In this document: piece by piece, positions 43,171 to 52,771 of the stretch
How positions within the stretch are numbered: position 1 is the stretch's first letter
Layout: each line of letters opens with the position of its first letter
The notes under the pieces: model-generated
What the model was told of the DNA's origin: nothing
Database searches by the model: none
Seen by the model: the letters and a program-made list of their open reading frames with translations, nothing else
Assembly (NCBI GenBank): GCA_964419145.1
Contig: CAYQOM010000001.1
Location: forward strand, 930,001-994,000
Origin: UBA2336 sp964419145
GTDB lineage: Bacteria > Bacteroidota > Bacteroidia > Cytophagales > Cyclobacteriaceae
Direction of reading: 5' to 3'
Length of the DNA stretch: 64,000 bases
Program-made: the position numbers and the translations under genes

Positions 43171-43650
43171 ATGAAGATACGAGTAGGTTTAGGTTTCGAT
43201 GTACACCAATTGGAAGAAGGTCGTGATTTTTGGTTAGGTGGAATAAAATTGCCCGCATCCAAAGGGGCCACCGGCCATTCCGATGCCGATGTGTTGATTC
43301 ACGCCATTTGTGATGCGTTGCTGGGCGCAGCTAATCTCCGCGACATTGGTTTTCATTTTTCAAATAAGGATGCCCGTTGGAGTGGCATGGACAGCAAGTT
43401 TTTTCTGAAAGAGGTAACGCGCATGCTGAAAGAAAAAGGCTGGAAGATTGGTAATGTGGATTGCACCATTTGCCTCGAGCACCCGAAAATCAATCCGCAT
43501 ATTGACGAAATGAAAAAAGTGTTGGCACCTTTGATGAACATTGAAGAGGACGATGTTTCCATAAAGGCTACCACCAACGAAAAACTTGGTTATGTAGGCC
43601 GCGATGAGGGCGTGAATGCCTATGCCGTTGCACTTATTATGAAAGCATAA
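43171..43650 (+). CDS. ispF: 2-C-methyl-D-erythritol 2,4-cyclodiphosphate synthase
   Basis: It makes MEcPP in the methylerythritol phosphate route to isoprenoids. The protein is 159 residues. GLGFDVHQL near residue 6 and GHSDADVLIHAICDALLGA near 36 hold the metal-binding Asp and His residues. The DIGFHF and KATTNEKLGYVGRDEG motifs complete the family set. The start ATG lies two bases after the last REP hairpin, so translation could be modulated by that stem. It ends exactly at the AI-2E gene's stop, without a gap. Confidence 0.95.
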   Translation: MKIRVGLGFDVHQLEEGRDFWLGGIKLPASKGATGHSDADVLIHAICDALLGAANLRDIGFHFSNKDARWSGMDSKFFLKEVTRMLKEKGWKIGNVDCTICLEHPKINPHIDEMKKVLAPLMNIEEDDVSIKATTNEKLGYVGRDEGVNAYAVALIMKA

Positions 43651-44709
43651 TCAATTTTCTTTTTTCGACTCTCCGCCCAGTAAGATCGACCAGATTTTCA
43701 AGTCCGGAGTTCTATCGGCAATCATTTTCATAATCCCCAAGAAGGGAATGAATAATATCAGTCCGGCAACGCCCCAAAGAATTCCACCAATAACAATGGC
43801 CGCAATCGTAACCAGCGCATTGAGTTTTAAGCGACTGCTTACGGCAAGCGGAAATATTACGTTTGCTTCAAGGTACTGAACCACGGAGAACACCGCGATC
43901 ACCCCTACCGGATACCAAATGGAATTATAGGTGACCCACGAAATGGTAATGGGTAAAAGCGCAGCAATGATAATTCCAACATACGGTATAAAGGTGAGGA
44001 TGGAGGCAGTGAAGCCAAACAGCACCGGGTGCGGTATGCCTAAAATGTAAAGTCCTAAGCTGTTCAGCAAACCCACAATCAGGTATACCAGCAACATGCC
44101 TTTGATGAAGTTGTAATACGATTGAATGCTCAGGTGAAGAATTTCCCGGATACGTTCCTTTCGTTGCGCTGGAAACAATCGGTATAACACGTCAACCCAA
44201 CGTTCCCGATGATAGAGTATCAGCACCACATAAACGGGAATCAAAATGAACAACACACCCGATACCGTGCCTGCGGAAATGGTCTTGCGTACAAAGCTCA
44301 TCGCATCTGAGCCGGATTGCTGACTGAGGTTTTTCAACCATTCGTTTTGCTTTTCAACACTGATGTTCAGCTCTTGCGTAATCCACACACTCAGCTCACT
44401 GAAGGTTTGAGAAAGTTTACCCTGTAATGCTCCCCATTCATTTGAAAAACTTAAAAGCTGGATCACGAACAGATACAAAATAGCGGCTACCAAAATAAGA
44501 ACCAGGGACAAGCTCAGCAGAATTGCGTTCATTTTCTTAATCTTGCGTTGTTCCAGCCAAATGCAAATCGGGTAAAGAATACAGCTGATGAGCAAAGCGA
44601 AGGAAAGAGGAATAAAGAGCGGCCTCCCCACATACAGGATAACGCCTCCAAAAACAATGTATTGAAGAATCGTGAGGTAGGAGGACGTTGTATTTACCTG
44701 TAATTTCAC
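43651..44709 (-). CDS. AI-2E family transporter (TqsA/YdiK-like)
   Basis: This 352-residue inner-membrane protein has about eight hydrophobic helices, starting at a GTG (44707-44709, VKLQVNTTSSYL). The family is characterised by a long periplasmic/cytoplasmic loop after the third helix, here a soluble segment with ITQELNISVEKQNEWL. Family signatures include GFTASILTFIPYVGIIIAALLPI and GGILWGVAGLILFIPFLG. Substrates in this family are diverse, and AI-2 export should not be assumed. It is divergent from mnmD by 35 bases and converges with ispF with no gap. Confidence 0.88.
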   Translation of the reverse strand: MKLQVNTTSSYLTILQYIVFGGVILYVGRPLFIPLSFALLISCILYPICIWLEQRKIKKMNAILLSLSLVLILVAAILYLFVIQLLSFSNEWGALQGKLSQTFSELSVWITQELNISVEKQNEWLKNLSQQSGSDAMSFVRKTISAGTVSGVLFILIPVYVVLILYHRERWVDVLYRLFPAQRKERIREILHLSIQSYYNFIKGMLLVYLIVGLLNSLGLYILGIPHPVLFGFTASILTFIPYVGIIIAALLPITISWVTYNSIWYPVGVIAVFSVVQYLEANVIFPLAVSSRLKLNALVTIAAIVIGGILWGVAGLILFIPFLGIMKMIADRTPDLKIWSILLGGESKKEN

Positions 44710-44744
44710 AAAACGAATGTAGCGTAAAGCCTGAAATTTATACC

Positions 44745-45407
44745 ATGATAGAAATCATCTTTACGAAGGACGGTTCTCAGACTTTACGCAACGTTGAGTT
44801 AAACGAGACCTATCATTCCATTCATGGCGCGGTGCAGGAGTCACTTCACGTTTTTATCCGGCATGGGTTGGAATTTGTGCAGGAGAAATCCCCTCAGAAA
44901 ATCTCCATTCTTGAAATTGGTTTCGGAACCGGATTAAACGCATGGCTTACGGCCAGGCATATTCAAGATGCGAAGGTGAAAGTGCGGTATGTGACACTCG
45001 AATCATTTCCGTTAGAAGAAGCTGTTTGGTCAAAGTTGAATTATGCGGAAGATGATGTCGCTAAAGCGTTATTCGCCAGGCTTCATTTGGCTGATTGGAA
45101 TAACGCTGTTCAAGTTAACGAAAATTTTATCCTTCATAAGAAACACGTGTCGGTTCAGGAGGCTGATCTTCCGTTATCCGAATTTGACATTATTTATTTC
45201 GATGCCTTTGCTCCTGAAAGGCAACCCGAAATGTGGTCGCACGATGTTTTGAAGAAAGTTGTCTCGACTATGAAGTCCGGTGGAGTATTCGTTACGTATT
45301 GCGCAAAAGGGCAAGTAAAGCGCGACTTAAAAAGTTTGGGACTAACCGTTGAAGCATTGCCCGGGCCTCCGGGCAAGCGGGAGATGATTCGCGCACACAA
45401 GTTTTAA
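44745..45407 (+). CDS. mnmD: tRNA (mnm5s2U34)-methyltransferase MnmD (stand-alone MnmC1-like)
   Basis: It is 220 residues from the ATG at 44745 (MIEIIFTKDGSQTLRN). The SAM-binding motif is LEIGFGTGLNAWLTA near residue 66. The DUF752-type signature YFDAFAPERQPEMW near 150 is typical of MnmC's methyltransferase half. In enterobacteria this is fused to an oxidoreductase, while the phylum uses this separate form. It would carry out the last methylation of the tRNA wobble uridine. The upstream start used by longer frames overlaps the divergent AI-2E gene and is less likely. Confidence 0.9.
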   Translation: MIEIIFTKDGSQTLRNVELNETYHSIHGAVQESLHVFIRHGLEFVQEKSPQKISILEIGFGTGLNAWLTARHIQDAKVKVRYVTLESFPLEEAVWSKLNYAEDDVAKALFARLHLADWNNAVQVNENFILHKKHVSVQEADLPLSEFDIIYFDAFAPERQPEMWSHDVLKKVVSTMKSGGVFVTYCAKGQVKRDLKSLGLTVEALPGPPGKREMIRAHKF

Positions 45408-45453
45408 TCAAAGCCCACCATCATGCTGATTTTCTGATTCAAATTTTCCGAAC

Positions 45454-45470
45454 ACGTTTGCAGCAAACGT
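45454..45470. promoter_or_regulatory. 17-bp palindrome in the mnmD-gltB spacer
   Basis: ACGTTTGC (45454-45461), a central A, and GCAAACGT (45463-45470) form a perfect palindrome between mnmD and gltB. A second one, TCAAAAT/ATTTTGA (45525-45541, 3-base loop), lies closer to the gltB ATG. They may be operator sites or a weak terminator. I see no clear -33/-7 pair. Confidence 0.4.
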
Positions 45471-45580
45471 TTGTTGTAATTTATTACCATTTATTCTGTT
45501 TTTATTTCTTGAGATGTAGTTATTTCAAAATATTATTTTGATTTGCTAATCATTTACAGAATTATCTACAACCACGGATA

Positions 45581-48500
45581 ATGAGAAAAAATGCCAGTCA
45601 AGGACTGTATACCCCAACCCTCGAGCATGATGCCTGTGGCATCGGTTTTATCGCAAACATTAACGGAGCAAAGACACACGCGGTATTAGCGGATGCACTT
45701 TCCATGTTGGAGAATATGGAGCATCGTGGTGGCAGGGGCAGCAGTGCAAAAACCGGTGATGGTGCGGGAGTGTTGCTTCAGATTCCGCACGATTTCTTTT
45801 ACTCGGAAGCTGAACGCTGCGGATTAACACTTCCTGAATCGGGCAAGTATGGCGTGGGCATGATCTTCTTTCCGCGCGACAAAAAACTCCGACAGGCTTG
45901 TAAGGAAATTCTTCAACACATTGCGCATACCCTTCAGTTGACTTTAATCGGGTATCGTCCGGTGCCGGTGAATCATAGTATTCCCGGCCCGGGCGCTGCT
46001 GAAGTGGAACCCACCATTGAGCAACTGTTTGTTAAACCGCAAAACGAATCATGTGAAAGACAAACATTGGAACGAAAGCTTTTTGTATTTCGAAATTTTG
46101 TCACGCACACCATCACAAAAAAAGTTAAAGGTGCCGGTAAGGAATTTTACATCGCGAGTTTTTCAACCCGAACTATTATTTACAAAGGCCAGTTGCGAAC
46201 GGATCAATTGCGAACATATTACACGGATTTACAAAATGAACATGTCACTACTGCTCTTGCTTTAATTCACTCCCGGTTCTCCACCAACACCTTCCCCAAC
46301 TGGAAACTTGCGCAACCTTTTCGCTTCATTGCGCATAATGGCGAAATCAACACCATTCGCGGCAATGTGAACAAAATGAAATCGAAGGAAGCATTGTTTA
46401 AATCAACTCACTTCACGGATGATGAGTTGAAGATGCTTCTGCCGATTACCAATCCGGAAAATTCCGATTCGGCTAATCTGGATGCATTGGTGGAAATGTT
46501 GGTGCTTTCAGGCAGAACATTGCCACATGTGCTCATGATGTTAGTGCCTGAAGCGTGGCAGGATAATAAATTGATGGACACCCATCGGAAGGCGTTTTAT
46601 AAATACCATGCCTCCATGATGGAGCCTTGGGATGGTCCGGCTGCGCTGGTATTTACAGATGGTTGCAGAATTGGCGCTACGTTGGATCGCAATGGATTAC
46701 GGCCGTTACGGTACTGCATAACACGCTCAGGAAGAGTGGTGGCTTCATCGGAGGCAGGCGCATTGCTGGTTGATCCTAAAGATGTGTTGGAGAAGGGGCG
46801 CATCACACCCGGTAAAATGTTGTTGGTTGATCTGGAAAAAGGAAAAGTTTTTGATGATGAAAAGGTGAAGCGGTCTGTATATGAAGGTAAACCGTATTAC
46901 CAATGGATCATTGATAAACGCATCAAACTCCGACAAGAACCTGTACCCGAAAATTTTGAAGAGACGTTTCAGCCCGAAACACTTCTTCAACGGCAACAAG
47001 CGTACGGATACACCAGTGAGGATATCAAAACAATTCTTACACCCATGGCCGAGAAGGGATATGAACCCATCGGCTCTATGGGTGATGATACCCCGTTAGC
47101 GGTATTGTCGAAAGAAAGCCGGCACATTTCAAATTATTTCAAGCAGCATTTTGCGCAAGTAAGCAATCCACCCATTGATCCGATTCGTGAACGTTTGGTG
47201 ATGTCGTTGTTTACGCGTGTGGGTGCAAGCTTGAATGTATTGCAGGAGAGCGCTGACCATACGGCCCAAATACACATTTCACAACCGGTGTTGTTGAATT
47301 CGGATCTGGCGAAGCTGAAAAATTTTGTCGATCGGGGTTATGATTATGCGGTGATCAACTGTGTCTTTAAAGCCGATAACAAACCTGGTCGATTGAAGGA
47401 AGCGCTAAAAAAAATCTGCGCTGAAGCCAAGCAAGCTGTTGAAGCGGGCAAAAGAGTTATCATCCTTTCGGATAAATCGATCAGCAAAGAATATGCGCCC
47501 ATTCCCTCTTTACTGTCAACCGGAACGGTGCATCACTTTCTTGTTGAGAACAGAATCCGTACGCACATCGGACTGGTTGTGGAAGCGGGTGATGTTTGGG
47601 AAGTGCATCATTTCGCGACTATCATCGGGTATGGAGCAAGTTCGGTAAACCCATACCTCGCGCTCGAGACCATTCAGGCATTAAATGAGAACGAAGCATT
47701 AACCAAGCGACTCGAACCGAATCAGGTTTTTGCAAATTATCAGAAAGCCATTGGCAACGGCTTACTGAAGGTGATGTCGAAGATGGGTATCAGCACGTTA
47801 CAATCATATCAATCGGCTCAGATTTTTGAAGCTATCGGATTAAGTTCAGAAGTGATCGAAACCAGTTTCCGCGGAACGATCAACCGCATAGAAGGATTAA
47901 GTTTTGATGATCTGGCAACGGAAGTGTTGGTGCGACATCAATTGGCTTTTGCTACGAACAATCCGTCTTTACCGGTTGGCGGAATTTATCAATGGAAGCG
48001 TAAAGGAGAGAAGCATTTGTTCAGTCCGGAAGTCATCCACTGGCTTCAACACTCAACGAAGACAGATGACTATACATTGTACAGAAAGTATGCGCAAAAA
48101 ATCAACGATCAGACAAAAGATCAATTGACACTTCGTGGATTGTTGGAATTTAAAAAGCGTAATTCCATACCGGTTGAAGAGGTGGAGCCTGTTGAAGAAA
48201 TTTTCAGACGGTTTGCAACAGGGGCCATGTCGTTCGGCTCCATTTCCTTTGAAGCACATACCACCCTGGCTATTGCTATGAACCGGATTGGAGGAAAAAG
48301 CAATAGTGGTGAAGGTGGTGAGGATGAAAGTCGGTATGACCGAAAATCAAATGGTGATTGGGAGCGCTCCGCCATCAAACAGGTCGCGTCCGGAAGGTTT
48401 GGTGTTACCAGCTATTACCTCACCAATGCCGATGAGATACAAATCAAAATGGCACAAGGTGCAAAGCCTGGTGAAGGTGGTCAACTTCCGGGTGATAAGG

Positions 48501-50101
48501 TAGATGATTGGATTGGTCGGGTTAGGCATTCAACGCCCGGAGTTGGATTGATTTCTCCACCACCTCATCACGATATTTATTCCATTGAAGATTTGGCACA
48601 ACTGATCTTCGATTTAAAGAATGCTAATCGCAGCGCACGCATTAACGTAAAACTTGTTTCAAAAGCCGGTGTCGGAACCGTTGCGGCCGGGGTGGCCAAG
48701 GCAAAAGCCGATGCTATTTTAATTTCAGGCGCTGATGGTGGTACTGGCGCTTCGCCTATCAGTTCGGTTCGTCATGCGGGTTTGCCCTGGGAGCTTGGAT
48801 TGGCAGAGGCTCATCAGACGTTGGTAAAGAATAATTTACGCAGTCGTGTTACCCTGCAAACGGATGGACAGATACGAACCGGACGGGATATAGCTATTGC
48901 TACGTTGCTGGGTGCAGAAGAGTGGGGCGTTGCCACGGCTGCACTGGTTGTGGAGGGCTGCATCATGATGCGCAAGTGTCACCTCAATACCTGTCCGGTG
49001 GGCATTGCTACCCAGGATACGGAACTACGGAAACTCTTCACCGGTAATCCGGATCATGTGGTAAACTTTTTCCATTTCCTCGCACAAGATTTACGCGAAG
49101 TGATGGCCGAGTTGGGCTTCCGTACCATTAACGAAATGGTTGGTCGAACCGATGTGCTTCGTGTGCGACAAGATGTTAATCACTGGAAAGTGAAGAAGCT
49201 CGATTTCTCACCAATACTATATCGTGAAGCAACAGCAGAAGGTGTTGGTCAGTACAAGCAAATCGATCAGGATTTTGAATTGGAAAAAGTACTCGACCGG
49301 AAACTATTGACAGTAGCACGCGAAGCACTTGATGGTGGTAAGCCGGTTTCGGCATCATTCAAAATTGAAAATACAAACCGATCAGTGGGCGCTTTACTTT
49401 CCAATGAAGTTTCTAAAATCTACAAGACCAAAGGCCTTCCTGAAGACACGATTCATTTTCACTTTAAAGGATCGGCTGGCCAAAGCTTTGGCTTGTTTGC
49501 AGCGCCCGGCATCACTTTCGAACTGGAAGGAGAAGCCAACGACTATGTTGGTAAAGGATTATCAGGTGGCAAACTCATCATCTATCCCGACAAGGAAGCC
49601 ACCTTTAAACCGGAGGACAATATTATCATTGGTAACGTGGCATTCTATGGCGCCACTTCCGGTGAGGTGTACATCCGCGGCCAGGCAGGAGAACGTTTCT
49701 GTGTACGAAATTCAGGCGTTAAGGCTGTAGTGGAGGGTGTTGGTGATCACGCCTGTGAATACATGACGGGTGGACGAGTGGTCATTTTAGGCAAGACCGG
49801 CAAAAATTTCGCAGCAGGTATGAGTGGAGGAATTGCCTATGTGTTTGATCCTGAGCAAACGTTAAAGGAATTGTATAATCCGGAGATGGTTGATCTGGAG
49901 CGTATGAATGAGGACGACAAAGCTGAGGTGTATAGCCTGATTGAAAAACATTATCACCACACCAAAAGCGATCCGGCTGATTGGATTTTGGAAAACTGGG
50001 AGCTTGCTGCCGATATGTTTATTAAAGTGATGCCACGCGATTATAAAGCGGTGCTGCAAAAGCAAGATAAAATAAAATTGACTGAAAATTTAGCGCATTA
50101 A
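45581..50101 (+). CDS. gltB: Glutamate synthase, large (alpha) subunit
   Basis: It makes two glutamates from glutamine and 2-oxoglutarate. It is 1506 residues. The catalytic Cys follows a short propeptide: HDACGIGF, Cys at about residue 19. The type-2 amidotransferase domain runs to about residue 430, and the central and FMN-binding synthase domains follow (GGEDESRYDRKSNG, GQLPGDKV). The 3Fe-4S cluster motif MMRKCHLNTCPVGIAT is near residue 1130, and the C-terminal beta-helix (GSAGQSFGLF, GGRVVILGKTGKNF) is complete. gltD follows two bases later, so they form an operon. Two palindromes lie in the spacer before the start. Confidence 0.97.
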   Translation: MRKNASQGLYTPTLEHDACGIGFIANINGAKTHAVLADALSMLENMEHRGGRGSSAKTGDGAGVLLQIPHDFFYSEAERCGLTLPESGKYGVGMIFFPRDKKLRQACKEILQHIAHTLQLTLIGYRPVPVNHSIPGPGAAEVEPTIEQLFVKPQNESCERQTLERKLFVFRNFVTHTITKKVKGAGKEFYIASFSTRTIIYKGQLRTDQLRTYYTDLQNEHVTTALALIHSRFSTNTFPNWKLAQPFRFIAHNGEINTIRGNVNKMKSKEALFKSTHFTDDELKMLLPITNPENSDSANLDALVEMLVLSGRTLPHVLMMLVPEAWQDNKLMDTHRKAFYKYHASMMEPWDGPAALVFTDGCRIGATLDRNGLRPLRYCITRSGRVVASSEAGALLVDPKDVLEKGRITPGKMLLVDLEKGKVFDDEKVKRSVYEGKPYYQWIIDKRIKLRQEPVPENFEETFQPETLLQRQQAYGYTSEDIKTILTPMAEKGYEPIGSMGDDTPLAVLSKESRHISNYFKQHFAQVSNPPIDPIRERLVMSLFTRVGASLNVLQESADHTAQIHISQPVLLNSDLAKLKNFVDRGYDYAVINCVFKADNKPGRLKEALKKICAEAKQAVEAGKRVIILSDKSISKEYAPIPSLLSTGTVHHFLVENRIRTHIGLVVEAGDVWEVHHFATIIGYGASSVNPYLALETIQALNENEALTKRLEPNQVFANYQKAIGNGLLKVMSKMGISTLQSYQSAQIFEAIGLSSEVIETSFRGTINRIEGLSFDDLATEVLVRHQLAFATNNPSLPVGGIYQWKRKGEKHLFSPEVIHWLQHSTKTDDYTLYRKYAQKINDQTKDQLTLRGLLEFKKRNSIPVEEVEPVEEIFRRFATGAMSFGSISFEAHTTLAIAMNRIGGKSNSGEGGEDESRYDRKSNGDWERSAIKQVASGRFGVTSYYLTNADEIQIKMAQGAKPGEGGQLPGDKVDDWIGRVRHSTPGVGLISPPPHHDIYSIEDLAQLIFDLKNANRSARINVKLVSKAGVGTVAAGVAKAKADAILISGADGGTGASPISSVRHAGLPWELGLAEAHQTLVKNNLRSRVTLQTDGQIRTGRDIAIATLLGAEEWGVATAALVVEGCIMMRKCHLNTCPVGIATQDTELRKLFTGNPDHVVNFFHFLAQDLREVMAELGFRTINEMVGRTDVLRVRQDVNHWKVKKLDFSPILYREATAEGVGQYKQIDQDFELEKVLDRKLLTVAREALDGGKPVSASFKIENTNRSVGALLSNEVSKIYKTKGLPEDTIHFHFKGSAGQSFGLFAAPGITFELEGEANDYVGKGLSGGKLIIYPDKEATFKPEDNIIIGNVAFYGATSGEVYIRGQAGERFCVRNSGVKAVVEGVGDHACEYMTGGRVVILGKTGKNFAAGMSGGIAYVFDPEQTLKELYNPEMVDLERMNEDDKAEVYSLIEKHYHHTKSDPADWILENWELAADMFIKVMPRDYKAVLQKQDKIKLTENLAH

Positions 50102-50103
50102 GC

Positions 50104-51576
50104 ATGGGACAAGTTGATGGCTTTATGAAGTTCAATCGTGCGATGCCAAAAACCCGGCATCCGAATGAACGCATAAATGACTACAAAGAAATTTATCCTC
50201 CATTAGATCAGGGCCATCTGAACAAGCAATCGGCCAGGTGTATGGATTGTGGTGTTCCGTTTTGTCACAGCGGATGCCCGCTGGGTAACAACATTCCTGA
50301 TTTCAATGAAGCCGTGTACAAAGGCAAGTGGGAAGAGGCCATTCAGATTTTAAGTTCAACGAATAATTTTCCTGAATTCACCGGAAGAATTTGTCCGGCA
50401 CCGTGTGAAGCGAGTTGTGTGTTAAGCATTAACAACAAGCCGGTCACGATAGAATACATCGAAAAATCGATTACTGAAACCGCATTTGAAAAGGGATACA
50501 TCAAACCGCAGCCACCTAAAGTAAGAACCGGTAAACGGATTGCCGTGGTAGGTTCTGGTCCGGCTGGTTTGGCGGCAGCAGCACAACTAAACAAAGCCGG
50601 ATATTGGGTAACGGTATTTGAGCGAAGCGACAGAATCGGTGGCTTGCTTCGCTATGGCATTCCGGATTTTAAGCTGGAGAAAAAAGTACTTGACCGAAGA
50701 TTGAAACTGATGGAGCAGGAGGGCATCATCTTCCGGCCAAATTCACATGTGGGGGTGAATGTGAGTGCACAATTTCTTCGGGATGAATTTGATGCGGTAG
50801 TGATATGTGCAGGCGCATCAGCTCCGCGCGATCTTTCCATACCGGGAAGAAATCTATCAGGCGTTCACTTTGCCATGGACTTTTTATCCCAACAAAATAA
50901 ACGTGTTGCAGGCGATCGGATTTTTTCAGGTGACATTTCAGCAGCCGGAAAAAATGTGCTTGTAATTGGCGGTGGCGATACAGGATCGGATTGTGTGGGC
51001 ACATCAAACAGGCAGGGTGCCAAGTCGGTAACTCAAATAGAACTTTTGGCCAAACCCCCGCTTACCCGAAACGCAGAAACTAATCCATGGCCGCAATGGC
51101 CGATGATTTTGAATACGTCCTCCTCACATGAAGAAGGCGTGGAAAGAAAATGGGCTTTGCTCACAAAAGAATTTGTTGGCGATCACATGAATCGCCTGAC
51201 CGGACTAAAAGTAGTGGATATTGAATGGGGTTTGTTGGAGGATGGTAAGGCTGGATTCAAAGAAATTGAGAACACTGAGCGTATTATTCCGTGCGACCTG
51301 GCACTACTTGCCGTTGGTTTTATCGGAGCAGAACGTGGTGGCCTGGTAGAGGAACTAAAGCTCAAACTGGATGAGCGCGGTAATATCCAAACCCATAACT
51401 ACATGACGTCAAAAAAAGGTGTGTTTGCCGCGGGTGATATCCGCAGAGGCCAATCACTGGTAGTCTGGGCTATTTCTGAAGGACGCGAAGCGGCCAAAGC
51501 AGTTGACATATACTTAATGGGCGAATCGCAGCTTGAGTCGAAGGATGAATCCGTGCTAAGCGTGGCGCAGCATTAA
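50104..51576 (+). CDS. gltD: Glutamate synthase, small (beta) subunit
   Basis: It passes electrons from NAD(P)H to the GltB active site. The protein is 490 residues. N-terminal Cys clusters for two 4Fe-4S centres are visible (CMDCGVPFCHSGCPLG and CPAPCEASC). FAD-binding GSGPAGLAAA near residue 147 and a second Rossmann motif VIGGGDTGSDCVGT near 287 follow. The final GVFAAGDIRRGQSLVVWAI segment binds FAD. It lies two bases after gltB, and its end overlaps the minus-strand arginase-family gene by four bases. Confidence 0.96.
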   Translation: MGQVDGFMKFNRAMPKTRHPNERINDYKEIYPPLDQGHLNKQSARCMDCGVPFCHSGCPLGNNIPDFNEAVYKGKWEEAIQILSSTNNFPEFTGRICPAPCEASCVLSINNKPVTIEYIEKSITETAFEKGYIKPQPPKVRTGKRIAVVGSGPAGLAAAAQLNKAGYWVTVFERSDRIGGLLRYGIPDFKLEKKVLDRRLKLMEQEGIIFRPNSHVGVNVSAQFLRDEFDAVVICAGASAPRDLSIPGRNLSGVHFAMDFLSQQNKRVAGDRIFSGDISAAGKNVLVIGGGDTGSDCVGTSNRQGAKSVTQIELLAKPPLTRNAETNPWPQWPMILNTSSSHEEGVERKWALLTKEFVGDHMNRLTGLKVVDIEWGLLEDGKAGFKEIENTERIIPCDLALLAVGFIGAERGGLVEELKLKLDERGNIQTHNYMTSKKGVFAAGDIRRGQSLVVWAISEGREAAKAVDIYLMGESQLESKDESVLSVAQH

Positions 51577-52628
51577 ATCTTCTTTTGTGAACGTGCAACC
51601 AATAAGGCCATCCTGTACAGTAACCGTGCGCCTACATTGGCATCCCATTCATCTTTGCCAGGGCTCACCTCATTCAAGTCGAAACCAATAATAGTTTTAC
51701 CGCTTTTCACTACACGTTCAATCAGGTAAAGGGCCTGCTCCATTTCAAAACCTCCGGCAACGGGTGTGCCTGTATTGGGACAAAGTTTCGGATCAAGACC
51801 ATCGATGTCAAAACTGAGGTAGACATTGTCCGGAAGCAGGTTGATGATTTCGTCACAAATTTTTTTCCACGTTTCGCCTTCAAACATTCTTCGTTTGATG
51901 TCACGATCGAAGTAGGTTGTTATTCGAGCGGGATTATTCTTAATGACATCAACCTCTTCTTCGCAGTAATCACGAATTCCCACCTGAACCAGTTTACTTA
52001 CCGCATTAATTTTTAATGCATTATACATGATGGAGGCGTGAGAGAACTCAAACCCTTCGTATGCTTTTCGTAAGTCGGCATGTGCATCAATTTGCAGAAT
52101 ACCAAAGGATGAATGTTGCTCGCTCAATGCCTGCATAAACCCGAGCGGAGTGCTGTGATCGCCACCCACCAGGCCAACCGTTTTGTTTTTGCTGAGAAAG
52201 TTACTAGTTGTCTTTTTTACATGCGCATTAAGTTCACGAGCCGCCTTGTCCACTTCCGCTACAATGGCTTTCATCTTCTTATTCGACTCAGGGTTTTTTC
52301 CTTGTTCCAGCAGACTGATGTACGCCTCTGTTTTTTTTCTCAGGCGATTGCTTTGTGTTTTGATGTTGGCCGGAATTTTATCCATGGCAATACCCATTTT
52401 CCATGCATCCTTGATGTTGGCATCATACAAGTCTACCTGAAAGGAAGCTTCAAAAATTGCTTTTGGTCCGTTGGCAGTTCCTGATCCATACGACACAGTC
52501 ACCTCCCAAGGCACAGGAATCAACACTACTTCCGACTCTTCTGTTGTGAAGGGGAGGCCAAAGATGTTGTTATTGAGATTGCCAACACTATTAGGGTCGA
52601 ACGAATTTATTTTTTCTTTTTTAGTCAT
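51573..52628 (-). CDS. Arginase/agmatinase family ureohydrolase
   Basis: This 351-residue enzyme contains the dinuclear Mn motifs of the family: GGDHST near residue 156, DAHADLR near 182 and SFDIDGLDP near 275. An extra lysine-rich helical insertion is present near residues 100-140 (NRLRKKTEAY). Members hydrolyse agmatine, arginine or formimidoylglutamate, and the substrate here is not clear. Position next to glutamate synthase suggests nitrogen metabolism, but that is inference. It is divergent from the outer-membrane operon at 52772. Confidence 0.88.
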   Translation of the reverse strand: MTKKEKINSFDPNSVGNLNNNIFGLPFTTEESEVVLIPVPWEVTVSYGSGTANGPKAIFEASFQVDLYDANIKDAWKMGIAMDKIPANIKTQSNRLRKKTEAYISLLEQGKNPESNKKMKAIVAEVDKAARELNAHVKKTTSNFLSKNKTVGLVGGDHSTPLGFMQALSEQHSSFGILQIDAHADLRKAYEGFEFSHASIMYNALKINAVSKLVQVGIRDYCEEEVDVIKNNPARITTYFDRDIKRRMFEGETWKKICDEIINLLPDNVYLSFDIDGLDPKLCPNTGTPVAGGFEMEQALYLIERVVKSGKTIIGFDLNEVSPGKDEWDANVGARLLYRMALLVARSQKKI

Positions 52629-52730
52629 GATGCCGATGTTCTGGAGGGCAAAGATAAACGGTTAATGAGCCTTGATTGAATACAGTTGAAATAAAAAATT
52701 AGCCGTCATAGTAACTTTTTTTCGATGTTC

Positions 52731-52743
52731 CGTTTAATAAACG
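52731..52743. promoter_or_regulatory. 13-bp palindrome upstream of the TonB-dependent receptor
   Basis: CGTTTAATAAACG is a perfect palindrome followed at once by TACTTTTC, a near match to a -7 box. The gene starts at a GTG at 52772, about 28 bases later. It could be an operator overlapping the promoter. Confidence 0.3.
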
Positions 52744-52771
52744 TACTTTTCCCTAATCAAATCATCCGTTC

